Positions 51,302-59,881 of a stretch of DNA of 64,000 bases are shown in pieces. Positions within the stretch are counted from its first letter, which is position 1. Each line of letters starts with the position of its first letter. Source of the DNA: UBA4085 sp964556755 (GTDB taxonomy: Bacteria > Acidobacteriota > Aminicenantia > Aminicenantales > UBA4085). The position numbers and the translations under genes are program-made. The notes below the pieces were generated by a model. The model did no database searches and was not told where the DNA came from. It saw only the letters and a list, made by a program, of their open reading frames with translations. The stretch is from assembly GCA_964556755.1 (NCBI GenBank), contig CAZKXI010000008.1:62001-126000 (forward strand), given 5' to 3'.

Positions 51302-51751
51302 GTTCCTTGTCCTCCCTTGCGACCTTGGCGGCTTTAAAAGCCTGCGGCGGCCCGCACCATGGAGCCTCGGACAGAGCCCGCCCCGCGGATGAACTCGGCG
51401 GTCTCAGCCAGGCGCTACGGGTTGAGCCCATGCCCCTCGAGCGTCGAGTGAAGCCCGCCGACCAAGAGATGATCCCTGGGGATGCGTTTCATGTAATCCG
51501 TCCCAGGAGGGAGACGGCCGACGCGCCCCTCCCCTCGGGTCCATGATACCTCCCGCTCACGGCGCTGTAAAGGCAGGCTGCCCCGGTGTGGGCGTCGAGA
51601 TCCTCGGCGCCGGGCGGCGTTTATGGAAAAGCCCAGGCCGGGAAGGAAGACGTCATCCCGGTCCGTCATCGCTTCCGTTCTCCTTAATACGGAGCGCGGA
51701 GAAAGAAGCGTGCCGCCCAAAGGGCGCCCGGGATGAATCGTTCGCGGATGC
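51302..51751. other. Gene-poor region, possible decayed gene
   Basis: About 450 bp without a convincing gene between the small membrane protein and the M14 peptidase. A minus-strand frame (51415-51720) ends in an ordered-looking segment (YMKRIPRDHLLVGGLHSTLE) but has no ribosome-binding site and an Arg-rich, disordered front. It may be a relic of an old gene. The sequence is less GC-biased than its neighbours. No tRNA or terminator found. Confidence 0.4.
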
Positions 51752-54394
51752 CTAGTCTTTCTCGGGATAGAGAAGGGCGTTCAAGAGGAGCTTGTAGGTC
51801 CCGTGGCTCTGGGCCCGGCTCTGGCTGCGGACCCCGATGAGGATGAAGCGGCCGTCCTTGTACCTGGCGTCCACGACGCACGCCCGGCGGGCCAGGTTCT
51901 CCCCGCCCAGCAGCCAGCCGGACAGAAGGAGGTCGTCTTCGGGATAGGTCGCCACGACCTTCCTGTCCCAATCGAACGGCGGTTGGGACGTGTCCAAGGC
52001 CAGGCTGTTGACGAACATGGCCGCGGCCTCCTTGGGCATGCCGTAGCCGATGGGTGTCTGGTTGTCGACCAGGATGCGCAGGATGGATGTGGGGCAGAAG
52101 AACTTGGTCCGGTCGAGCCCCGAAAGCCCGTTGCGGGCCGGGGCGCCGAATTCGCTGATGGCCAGGTCGCAGGCCCCGTTAAGGGTCACCACCCGGCCGC
52201 CCTTCTCGACGAAGGCCCGCAGGGCGTCCACGCCTTCCTGGCCGATCCCGCCCTCGTACTCAGGCGGAGTGGTCGAGGTCGAAGGCCGGGTCGATCCGCC
52301 GGGCGCCCCGCCGGGGGCCCCTCCCGGCATCCCGCCGGGCATCCCGCCTCTCTGGCCCGACTTGATGGCCGAGGCGCTCTCGTCGGCGAAGACGATGACG
52401 TCGAAGTCGGCCCGCAGATCAGGCTTCTTCTCCTTGGTCCCCTTGAGGTCCTCGTTGTGCAGGGTCTTATAGGCGAGGCCCATGTCGTCGAGAAGATAGC
52501 GCGTCCAGCCTTCATCGGCGTTCCCGCGCCACGACTGGTAGAGGCCGATCCGGGGGAGCTTGAGGCCCGCCTTGACCAAGCCCTCCGTGTCGGGCAGGTC
52601 GAGGACGGCGGCATGATGCCTTTCCAAAAGGGCCGGCAGGGCCGCCTTGACTTCCGGGCTGTTGCGAACGATGAAGCTCCCGGCCGGCAGCTCAAGTCCC
52701 TTGAGGACGGACTTGGCCTTGGTCCGCCAGGCCTCGGCCTTGGCTTCCTTAAGAAGGGCAAAGGCCACGGAGTAGGAGGCGTTGACACGAGCGTCGAGGG
52801 CCAGGAAGGCCGCCTGGCCCTGGCCGGCCGATGCCTTGGGGTAGGGCACCGCGTCCAGCTTCTCCAGCTTGGCCTCGAACGGCTCCTCGATCTCGTCGCA
52901 GGCCACGCCCATCTGCAGCGGCAGGGTCCAACCGGCGTTGTCGTAGGGCGGCTGCGGCGGCCCGCCGGGATACTGCCGGATGTCGGGATACTTCTGCTTC
53001 TCCAGAAGGGCCCAGGCGTAGGGCTTGTAGGGCTGGGCCATGAGGACGACGAAGGCGCCGGCCCGGTAGACGCGATCGCCGACCATGAAGTCGGCCTTGG
53101 CCCGGTGGACCTCCACCCCGCCGCGCATCAGCACGTCCAGCATCCGGAGCATCGTCGGGCCGTCGTGCTGCCTGGCCGGGATGACGTAGGCGTAGGGCTG
53201 GCCCTTCTCCGTCCGCTCGATGGCGTCCTTGGACATCCGCCAGAAGTTGAGGAGAAGCTCCTCCTTGTGGCGGGCGGCGGCTTTCAACAGGCCCTCGGCC
53301 ATGATGATCTCGTAGTCGACGATGTCGCGCAGGCGCCACCAGCCGCCGGGCCAGGGATCGACGAAGTCCATCATCTTCTCGGCGTAGGACTTGGGGATCT
53401 CGTTGGGCTCGATGTAGAGGGGGCTGGCCAGCCGGACCGAGGCAGCCTCGCTGAGGATGCCGATGACGTTGTGCAGCCAGGGCGTATCGTCGCCGGCCCC
53501 GATGTACCAGGCCGTGTAGCTGCGGCCGTTGACGATGCCGCTCTTGCCGGCCTGCTGCAGGTCGTAGGCCATCGAGGTCCCGAGCAAGTTTTGCGTCCGC
53601 CAGACCAGGGGGTGGATGTTGGGAAGCGGCGGATCCATCATCGGCGGGATGAACAGGCGGCCGCCGTTGGAGCCCTGCTGGTGCTGGTCCAGGTGGATCT
53701 GGGGCAGCCAGTCGCGGTAGAGGACCTGGCTGATGGCCCGCGTCTCGGCCAGGTTCTGCATGTACCAGTCGCGGTTGTTGTCGTGGCCGGCGTAGTAGTG
53801 ATAGAGCCAGGGCATCGAGCCGGCCTCGTACTTAGTCCCGATGTGCTTCTTGTACCAGTCGACGACCATCTGGGTTCCGTCGGGGTTGGCGCTGGGGACG
53901 AGCAGCAGGACGACGTCCTCCAGGGCCTTGGCCGCCTCCCCGGTCGCCTTGCCGGAGACGAGGTTGTAGGCCAGCTCCAGGGCGGCCTGGGAGGCGCCGA
54001 TCTCCGTCGAATGCTGGCTGCAGGAGACGAGCACGAGGGCTTTGCCCTCCCGGGCCAGGGCCTGCGCCTCGGCGGGCGTCGTCAGGCGCGGGTCGCGGAG
54101 CCTGCGGGCGATCTCCTTCCAGCGATCCAGCCGGGCCAGGTTGGCCTCGGTCGAGATGGCGGCCATGATCATGGGCCTCTTCAGCGTCGTCGTGCCGATG
54201 GTGAAGAGCTTGAGCCTCGGCGACTCCGCGTCGAGCCTCTCGAAGTAGGCCTTGATCTGGGCGTAGTCGGCCAGCTTGCGGTCGGCGCCGACCCGGAAGC
54301 CGAGGTGCTTGTCCGGCGGGGTCTGGGCGGCCGCGGACGCGGACAGGATGAGAACGGTCAGGACTAGGCCGAGTCTACGATGCTTGCGGGTCAT
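51752..54394 (-). CDS. Large M14-family metallocarboxypeptidase
   Basis: 880-residue secreted protein with signal peptide MTRKHRRLGLVLTVLILSAS. ATG 54394 follows GGAGG and is preferred to in-frame ATG 54424. The M14 peptidase domain covers about 35-330: zinc ligands His128 and Glu131 in SQHSTEIG, then DNNRDWYMQN and the third zinc ligand, probably His238, in IHLDQHQQGS. A central region follows (about 340-620). Then come an Asp/Ala region, a Gly/Pro/Met low-complexity linker (GGMPGGMPGGAPGGAPGG) and a C-terminal segment (EGVDALRAFVEKGGRVVTLN) resembling a glutamine-amidotransferase-like fold without its catalytic motif. The family is common in Acidobacteriota-like genomes for extracellular protein breakdown. 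Confidence 0.85.
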   Translation of the reverse strand: MTRKHRRLGLVLTVLILSASAAAQTPPDKHLGFRVGADRKLADYAQIKAYFERLDAESPRLKLFTIGTTTLKRPMIMAAISTEANLARLDRWKEIARRLRDPRLTTPAEAQALAREGKALVLVSCSQHSTEIGASQAALELAYNLVSGKATGEAAKALEDVVLLLVPSANPDGTQMVVDWYKKHIGTKYEAGSMPWLYHYYAGHDNNRDWYMQNLAETRAISQVLYRDWLPQIHLDQHQQGSNGGRLFIPPMMDPPLPNIHPLVWRTQNLLGTSMAYDLQQAGKSGIVNGRSYTAWYIGAGDDTPWLHNVIGILSEAASVRLASPLYIEPNEIPKSYAEKMMDFVDPWPGGWWRLRDIVDYEIIMAEGLLKAAARHKEELLLNFWRMSKDAIERTEKGQPYAYVIPARQHDGPTMLRMLDVLMRGGVEVHRAKADFMVGDRVYRAGAFVVLMAQPYKPYAWALLEKQKYPDIRQYPGGPPQPPYDNAGWTLPLQMGVACDEIEEPFEAKLEKLDAVPYPKASAGQGQAAFLALDARVNASYSVAFALLKEAKAEAWRTKAKSVLKGLELPAGSFIVRNSPEVKAALPALLERHHAAVLDLPDTEGLVKAGLKLPRIGLYQSWRGNADEGWTRYLLDDMGLAYKTLHNEDLKGTKEKKPDLRADFDVIVFADESASAIKSGQRGGMPGGMPGGAPGGAPGGSTRPSTSTTPPEYEGGIGQEGVDALRAFVEKGGRVVTLNGACDLAISEFGAPARNGLSGLDRTKFFCPTSILRILVDNQTPIGYGMPKEAAAMFVNSLALDTSQPPFDWDRKVVATYPEDDLLLSGWLLGGENLARRACVVDARYKDGRFILIGVRSQSRAQSHGTYKLLLNALLYPEKD

Positions 54395-54427
54395 GGCGGC
54401 CTCCGGGGATTCGTCGTTGGTCACGGG

Positions 54428-54457
54428 ATTCTAACGACAGTGCAGGCGACAAGTCAA
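54428..54457 (-). promoter_or_regulatory. Promoter of the M14 peptidase gene
   Basis: Minus-strand TTGACT (54457-54452) and TAGAAT (54433-54428) with an 18-base spacer, 33 bases before the ATG. It is divergent from the amidohydrolase promoter about 80 bases away. Confidence 0.6.
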
Positions 54458-54534
54458 TTTGCCGGTTCCCCCGGGATGCCTTTGTCGCGCCGTTCCGGCG
54501 TCGCCGCGTGCCGGCTTTCTTCCCGATCATGCGG

Positions 54535-54563
54535 TTGAAAAGACCGGCCCGATTTCGGATAAT
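54535..54563 (+). promoter_or_regulatory. Promoter of the amidohydrolase gene
   Basis: TTGAAA at 54535-54540 and GATAAT at 54558-54563 with a 17-base spacer; GGGGAGG ribosome-binding site follows and the ATG is at 54606. Confidence 0.6.
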
Positions 54564-54605
54564 GGGCTTCCCTTCGGCCGCCGTTTCTAGAATGGGGAGG
54601 CTGCG

Positions 54606-55586
54606 ATGAGCTATCATGCGGCGTATCATCAGAAGATTACGTCCCATTCCGAGACGAGGCCGGTTGTTCCCATCATCGACGCTCATCTGCACTTCGTCGA
54701 CTTCATCCAGGACAGCGACGGGATGTCCGGGCTCCTGGCCGCCATGGATGCCGGCCAGATCGCCAAGGCCGTCGTCTTCGGGCTTCCGCTCAAGAAGAAG
54801 TGGGAGGCCTTCGAGAAACACCCTCCCCATTACTACCTGGACGACAATTCCCGGTGCTATTATTTCCACCAAACAGACGAGATCCTGGCCGAAGCCTACC
54901 TTCGCCTCCCGGCCCCGGCGCGGAAGCGGTTCGCCCCGCTCATTTGCGGGTTCAATCCGACGGACAAGTACGCCGTCCGGGACGTCGAGCGGATGCTGGC
55001 CAAGTATCCATTCTGGCGCGGAGTCGGCGAGATCCTCTGCCGGCATGACGATCTGACGAACATGACCAACGAAGAGACGGCCCGGGTCAACCATCCGGCC
55101 CTCTTCGACATCTACGAGCTCTGCGGCGCCCGGCGCCTCCCCGTCCTCGTTCATCAGAACAGCACCTCGGTGACCATCCACGACGAGTACGAGCACCTCG
55201 ACGAGCTCGAGGAGATCCTGGAGCGATTTCCGAGAACGACCATCGTCTGGGCCCACTGCGGCATCTCGCGCCGGGTCTTTCACAAGAAATACCACGAGAT
55301 GGTGGGGTCCCTTCTCGATGAACACCCCCTCCTCCGCGTCGACATCTCCTGGGTGGTTTACGATGATGTGATCTGCAGCCTTCTCGAGCCCAAGAAGCAC
55401 TGGCTGGAGACCATCGAACGCCATCCGGATCGCTTCTGCCTCGGCAGCGATCTCTGCGGCCACTTCGATCATCTCGGCCAGACCATGGCCCGCTATAACA
55501 GCTTGCTGCGCAGCCTCCCGCTCGGGGTTCGGCGGCGAATCGCCTCCGGAAACGCCGAAGAGATCTGGTTCGGGAAGCGGTCGTGA
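54606..55586 (+). CDS. Amidohydrolase-family TIM-barrel protein
   Basis: 326-residue metal-dependent hydrolase of the amidohydrolase-2 type. The N-terminal metal motif HxH is in PIIDAHLHFVDF. Later barrel-strand ligands are likely the His residues of LPVLVHQNSTS and TIVWAHCGISRR, with a final Asp in FCLGSDLCGHFD. This family includes decarboxylases and lactonases of small aromatic or sugar acids. No signal peptide, so it is cytoplasmic. Its stop overlaps the GTG of the membrane-protein gene. Substrate not predictable. Confidence 0.78.
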   Translation: MSYHAAYHQKITSHSETRPVVPIIDAHLHFVDFIQDSDGMSGLLAAMDAGQIAKAVVFGLPLKKKWEAFEKHPPHYYLDDNSRCYYFHQTDEILAEAYLRLPAPARKRFAPLICGFNPTDKYAVRDVERMLAKYPFWRGVGEILCRHDDLTNMTNEETARVNHPALFDIYELCGARRLPVLVHQNSTSVTIHDEYEHLDELEEILERFPRTTIVWAHCGISRRVFHKKYHEMVGSLLDEHPLLRVDISWVVYDDVICSLLEPKKHWLETIERHPDRFCLGSDLCGHFDHLGQTMARYNSLLRSLPLGVRRRIASGNAEEIWFGKRS

Positions 55587-56329
55587 TCGCCTTCAGCTTC
55601 TTGGACCTCGCCCTTCTCGTGATCGTCAGCACCCAAGCGACCCTGCTCGCCTACATCCCCCACCCGAAATGGAAGGCGCTCGTCATGGTCCTGCCGATTC
55701 CTTTCACCCTGGCTTCGCTTGCCGTGGGTGCGCCGGTGAACACGACCCACGTCGCGGCCTTGAATCTCCTGCTGGCCTATACGCATGCCGTCCGCCTCCT
55801 CCACGCCCGGGCCGGCGTGCCTATCATCCCGGCGATCGTCCTGTCGGCGGCCGGCTATTGCGGCGCCGGCGCTCTGCTGCGGAAAGTCCTGCCTCTGACT
55901 CCCGCGGCGTTCTGGATCGCCTGCGGTCTCAGCTTGATCGTGGCGGCGGCGGCCCAGGCCCTCTTTCCCCGGCCCGAGGAGCCGAACCATCGGAGCCATC
56001 TTCCTCCCTGGCTCAAGTTTCCGATCATCGCCGGCGTGATCCTGATCCTGATCGTGATGAAGCGCTTCCTCCAGGGATTCATGACCATGTTCCCCATGGT
56101 CGGCGTCGTCGCCTCCTACGAATCGCGGACGAGCCTCGGCTCGGTGTGCCGGGCGATGCCGGATTTCATGTTGGCCATGATTCCGATGATGGCGGTCGTC
56201 CGCGTCGTTCAGCCGCGAATGGGGCTCGGCCCGGCCCTCGGAGTGGGTTGGTTGGCGTTCATCCCGATGCTCGCCCTTCTCATCCGGGACTTTGGGACGG
56301 CGAAAAGCCCGGGGCCCAGATCTTCTTGA
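55583..56329 (+). CDS. Polytopic membrane protein of unknown function
   Basis: 248-residue protein with about seven hydrophobic segments (FSFLDLALLVIVSTQATLLA, ALVMVLPIPFTLASLAVG, FWIACGLSLIVAAAAQALF, FPIIAGVILILIVMKRFLQG). GTG 55583 overlaps the amidohydrolase stop (GTGA), so the two are coupled and may act on a common substrate, for example as transporter and enzyme. No transporter family is recognised. It is convergent with the GH35 gene, 19 bases away. Confidence 0.65.
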   Translation: MIAFSFLDLALLVIVSTQATLLAYIPHPKWKALVMVLPIPFTLASLAVGAPVNTTHVAALNLLLAYTHAVRLLHARAGVPIIPAIVLSAAGYCGAGALLRKVLPLTPAAFWIACGLSLIVAAAAQALFPRPEEPNHRSHLPPWLKFPIIAGVILILIVMKRFLQGFMTMFPMVGVVASYESRTSLGSVCRAMPDFMLAMIPMMAVVRVVQPRMGLGPALGVGWLAFIPMLALLIRDFGTAKSPGPRSS

Positions 56330-56348
56330 CCTCGTCCTGGCGCGGCCG

Positions 56349-58271
56349 TCAGTTCTCGAGAGCTTGCACGCCCCGGACGATCGAGGGGACGGCGGCATGG
56401 AGGTCGAAGACGACGATCTCGTTGCGGCCGGCCTTCAGGAAGGGGGCCGGGCAATAGAGCCGCTTCTGGGGGCCGATGTCCCAGTAGCGGCCCAAGTTGT
56501 GGCCGTTGACCCAGACCACGCCCTTGGACCAACCGCTCATGTCCAGATAGGTGTCGCCCAGCTCGTCAAGGTCGAAGGCGCCCCGGAAGAACATCCCGGG
56601 CCGGGCATCAAGGCCCTGCGGGCCCGGGGCGACCGGCTTGTACTTCAGTCCGGCCAGGAAAGCCGCGTCCAGGGGGAGCGGGAAGGCCTGCCAGTCCATC
56701 AAGGTCATGCCGTTGAGGGTCACCCGGTCGGTGATGCCCTTGCGATCGATCATATGCTGGCCGAAGTTGATCCGGCCCATGGCCTCGACCAGGATGTCGA
56801 GCGTTTTGGGGGCGGCTTCGGCCCTGGGGATTTCCAGGGTGTCTTCCTTCCCGGCCCGGCTCAGCGATCCAAGAAGCCGGCCATCGGCGTAGATATTGGC
56901 ATAGTCGTGAAGCTCCCAGATCTTCAGCTTGCCGGCGTAGTGGCCGCGAAAGGCCGTCCGGTAGAGAATGAAGCCGTGACTTTGGCCCAAGAATTCCATG
57001 GGCTTGGGCTGCGGCAAAGAGACGGGGGCCGGCAGATGATCGAACAGCGAGGCGCTCTCGGTGAAGGCGATGGTGGCGATCTCGATGGCCGGCCCCGGCG
57101 CGGGCGGCTCGGGAATCGTGGTTCCCTCGGGCTGGTAGCGGGCCAGAAGGCTGCGGATGGCGTGATATTTCGGCGTCGGCCGGCCCATCTCGTCCAGCGG
57201 GGCGTCATAGTCGTAGCTGGTCACATCGGGCTGGTAGGCGTCGCCCATGTTAGCCCCGGCCCAGAAGCCCCAGTTCGTGCCGCCGTGGAAGACGTAGAGG
57301 TTGAATGATTTCCCTCGGGACAGAAGCCACTGCAGGTCCTTGAGGACGTCCTCGGTCTTGGCCTTGGCCCAGGGCTCGCCCCAGTGGGTCAGCCAGCCCG
57401 GATAGAGCTCGCTGCAGAAGATCGGGACATTGCGCCCGAGCTTCTCGGCCTCGGCGAACTCCCGCTCGCTGACGGCCGGATCGAGGCCGATGGCGCAGCC
57501 CGGAAGGGAGCCGGCTTCGAGCATGTACGGGGTGGCCCCGTCGGCGGTGTAGAAGGGGATCTCGATGCGGTTCTTCTCCCAGAGGGCCTTGAGGGCCGCC
57601 ATGTACTCCCCATCGTTGCCGTAGCTCCCGTACTCGTTCTCGATCTGGAGCATCAGGACCGGGCCGCCCTTATGCACCTGGAGCGGCCGCAGGAGGGCGG
57701 CCAGCCTGGCGATGTAGCGGCCGCAGGCCTCCATGTAGCGCGGGTCAAGGCAGCGGATCTTGATGTCCGGCGTTCGCAGGAGCCAGGCCGGCAGCCCGCC
57801 GAAGTCCCATTCCGCGCAGGCGTAGGGTCCCGGCCGGACGACGACCCAGAGGCCGGCTTCGGCGGCCGTCCGGATGAACGCAGCCAGGTCGTTGCGGCCG
57901 GTGAAGTCCCAGCGTCCCGGCTCGGGCTCGAGCAGGTTCCAAAACACGTAGGTGCAGACCGTGTTCAGACCCATGGCCCGGGCTTTCAGCAGGCGGTCCC
58001 TCCAGTACTCGCGGGGGATACGCTGGAAGTGCATCTCGCCGGCCATCATCTGGAAGGGTCGGCCGTCCAGGAGGAATTCCGAGCCGCGGAAGCCGAAGAG
58101 ATGGATCCTCTCGGGCATCCTGCCCTCCGCGCGGCGCTCGACGGCCAGGATTTGGGCGGGCCCGCCGGATTCGCCGAAAGGCGGAGGCGAGAAGCCTGCC
58201 ACAGGTCCGGCGAGGAGTCCGGCCAGGACGGCTCCGAGCCCCAGCGCGAGAAGGCTTTTGGCTTGGTTCAT
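56349..58271 (-). CDS. Secreted GH35 beta-galactosidase
   Basis: 640-residue exported glycosidase with a signal peptide (KSLLALGLGAVLAGLLAGPV). GH35 markers: MMAGEMHFQRIPREYWRDRL, NTVCTYVFWNLLEPEPGRWD, GLWVVVRPGPYACAEWDFGG. Acid/base Glu213 in IENEYGSYG and nucleophile Glu288 in CSELYPGW. The C-terminal half has beta-sandwich domains (YRTAFRGHYAGKLKIWELHD, GVVWVNGHNLGRYWDIGPQK) that ordinarily shape the active site. The length is typical for bacterial GH35 with domains 2-3. With the GH2 enzyme at 17.6 kb it suggests use of beta-galactoside-containing glycans. Confidence 0.9.
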   Translation of the reverse strand: MNQAKSLLALGLGAVLAGLLAGPVAGFSPPPFGESGGPAQILAVERRAEGRMPERIHLFGFRGSEFLLDGRPFQMMAGEMHFQRIPREYWRDRLLKARAMGLNTVCTYVFWNLLEPEPGRWDFTGRNDLAAFIRTAAEAGLWVVVRPGPYACAEWDFGGLPAWLLRTPDIKIRCLDPRYMEACGRYIARLAALLRPLQVHKGGPVLMLQIENEYGSYGNDGEYMAALKALWEKNRIEIPFYTADGATPYMLEAGSLPGCAIGLDPAVSEREFAEAEKLGRNVPIFCSELYPGWLTHWGEPWAKAKTEDVLKDLQWLLSRGKSFNLYVFHGGTNWGFWAGANMGDAYQPDVTSYDYDAPLDEMGRPTPKYHAIRSLLARYQPEGTTIPEPPAPGPAIEIATIAFTESASLFDHLPAPVSLPQPKPMEFLGQSHGFILYRTAFRGHYAGKLKIWELHDYANIYADGRLLGSLSRAGKEDTLEIPRAEAAPKTLDILVEAMGRINFGQHMIDRKGITDRVTLNGMTLMDWQAFPLPLDAAFLAGLKYKPVAPGPQGLDARPGMFFRGAFDLDELGDTYLDMSGWSKGVVWVNGHNLGRYWDIGPQKRLYCPAPFLKAGRNEIVVFDLHAAVPSIVRGVQALEN

Positions 58272-58454
58272 CAGCGTCTCCTTGGGGGATCCTCCGGGAA
58301 CGCCTCTGATATACCACAGGGCGGCCCCGACCGGAAGGCGGTCCGCTTGACGAAGAGCAAAGGCGGAGTCTAGACTCGAACGGTGCCAAGTCGGGCTTTC
58401 TGACGAGTCCGGCTAGGGGCCGGGAGTCGAAGTCCGGGGCGCGGGGAGGCATAA

Positions 58455-59000
58455 GTGATCGACAAGCAGCGGAATAATCTTCTGGAGAGGCTTAGAAGCC
58501 GCTTCGAGGCGAATCCGGGCCGTCATCCGGGACTGGCATGGGAAAAGGCTCTCGCCAGGCTGGAGGCGCTTCCCGAGAAGCTCGCGTCGCTCCTGGAGAT
58601 GGAGCGGACGGGCGGCGAGCCGGATGTTGTCGGCCGCGTCGACAAGACGGGCGAATGCGTCTTCATGGACTGCTCGGTCGAAAGCCCGATAGGGCGACGG
58701 AGCCTCTGCTACGACCGGGAAGGGCTGGACGATCGAAAGGCGTTCAAGCCGAAGACGTCCGCGGCCGAGATGTCGGGGACGATGGGCATCGAGCTTCTGA
58801 CGGAGGAGCAATACCGCGAGCTGCAGAGCCTCGGCGAGTTCGACCTGAAGACGTCGAGCTGGCTGGAGACTCCCCCCGAGGTCCGGCGGCTCGGAGGCGC
58901 CCTCTTCGGCGACCGACGCTACGGCCGCGTGTTTGTCTACCACAACGGCGCCTCATCCTACTACGCCGCCAGGGGATTTCGGGGCGCGCTCCGAGTCTGA
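58455..59000 (+). CDS. DUF4256-family protein
   Basis: 181-residue soluble protein of the DUF4256 family, found in many bacteria. Characteristic stretches are LEALPEKLASLLEMERTGGE, FMDCSVESPIGRRSLCYDRE, MGIELLTEEQYRELQSLGEF and FVYHNGASSYYAARGFRGAL. The start is GTG 58455 with GGGAGG nine bases upstream. Function is unknown. A convergent minus-strand metallopeptidase follows after 72 bases. Confidence 0.85.
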   Translation: MIDKQRNNLLERLRSRFEANPGRHPGLAWEKALARLEALPEKLASLLEMERTGGEPDVVGRVDKTGECVFMDCSVESPIGRRSLCYDREGLDDRKAFKPKTSAAEMSGTMGIELLTEEQYRELQSLGEFDLKTSSWLETPPEVRRLGGALFGDRRYGRVFVYHNGASSYYAARGFRGALRV

Positions 59001-59072
59001 GGAGGAGAAACAGCCTTCCCCCTCGTCATCCAGGGGACGAGCTGTCGACAAGCGACGAAGATGTCGAGGAGC

Positions 59073-59762
59073 TCAATCCCGCGAATCGCGGATGACAAGC
59101 AGCCGGACGAGCTGGAGCACGGCCATGGCCGTGGAGGCGACATAGGTCATGGCCGCGGCCGAGAGGACCTTGCGGGCCCCGCCGACCTCGTCGGGCGACA
59201 TGATGCCTCGATCCGTCAACAGGGCTACCGCCCGGCGCGAGGCGTTGAACTCGACCGGCAGGGTGATGACGCTGAAGAGCACGGCCAGCCCGAAGAGCAG
59301 GATGCCGATGTCCATGAGGACGCTGGGTCCCTGGCTGCTGAACAGGAACCCGATGAAGAATAGGGGAATGGCCAGGGTCGAGCCGATGTTGGCCACCGGG
59401 TAGAAGCCGTTGCGGAGCATCAGCGGGGCGTAGCGGTCATGGTGCTGCAGGGCGTGGCCGGCCTCGTGGGCGGCGATACCCAATGCGGCCAGGGAGCGGC
59501 CGTCATGGACGCCCTCGGACAGGCGCAGGACCCTTTCACGGGGGTCATAGTGGTCCGTCAGCCGGCCGGCCACCCTCTCGATGGCCACGTCGCCGGCCCC
59601 GCCGTACTGCAGAAGCGACGCGGCCGCCTGCGCCGCGGTCAGGCCGGAGGCCGAGGCGACCTTGGCGTACCGGGCGTAGGTGCTCTTGACCTTGGCCTGA
59701 GCGAGGAAAGCCAAGATAAGCGCCGGAACGAGGATGATGAAAGTCCAATCTCCGAAGTACAT
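59073..59762 (-). CDS. YugP-type neutral zinc metallopeptidase
   Basis: 229-residue membrane metallopeptidase of the YugP/Zn-peptidase-2 family. An N-terminal helix (WTFIILVPALILAFLAQA) is followed by the zinc motif HEAGH (His99, Glu100, His103) in LGIAAHEAGHALQHHDRYAP. After this come further helices (IGSTLAIPLFFIGFLFSSQG, MDIGILLFGLAVLFSVITLP) and the conserved VEFNASRRAVALL segment carrying the likely third ligand (Glu). The active site lies near the membrane. Substrates are unknown. Confidence 0.88.
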   Translation of the reverse strand: MYFGDWTFIILVPALILAFLAQAKVKSTYARYAKVASASGLTAAQAAASLLQYGGAGDVAIERVAGRLTDHYDPRERVLRLSEGVHDGRSLAALGIAAHEAGHALQHHDRYAPLMLRNGFYPVANIGSTLAIPLFFIGFLFSSQGPSVLMDIGILLFGLAVLFSVITLPVEFNASRRAVALLTDRGIMSPDEVGGARKVLSAAAMTYVASTAMAVLQLVRLLVIRDSRD

Positions 59763-59787
59763 GGCGATCTCCTATGATCGACTTTAT

Positions 59788-59816
59788 AAGATAGGCGGGC
59801 CCGGACCGGCTGTCAA
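59788..59816 (-). promoter_or_regulatory. Promoter of the YugP-like gene
   Basis: Minus-strand TTGACA (59816-59811) and TATCTT (59793-59788) with a 17-base spacer, 26 bases before the ATG at 59762. The divergent plus-strand promoter begins 12 bases away. Confidence 0.65.
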
Positions 59817-59828
59817 ATGCCGAGTCGA

Positions 59829-59857
59829 TTGACATTGTCGGCCTCCGCCGCTACCAT
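59829..59857 (+). promoter_or_regulatory. Promoter of the TPR-barrel gene
   Basis: TTGACA at 59829-59834 and TACCAT at 59852-59857 with a 17-base spacer, ahead of the ATG at 59882. The two consensus -35 boxes of this divergent pair are only 12 bases apart, so the genes might be co-regulated. Confidence 0.6.
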
Positions 59858-59881
59858 GAACGGCGAAGAAAGAGCCAGGGA

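Noticed and set aside
51803..54367. 854-codon plus-strand open frame
   Set aside because: Shadow of the M14 peptidase gene on the minus strand; low-complexity composition without a start site.
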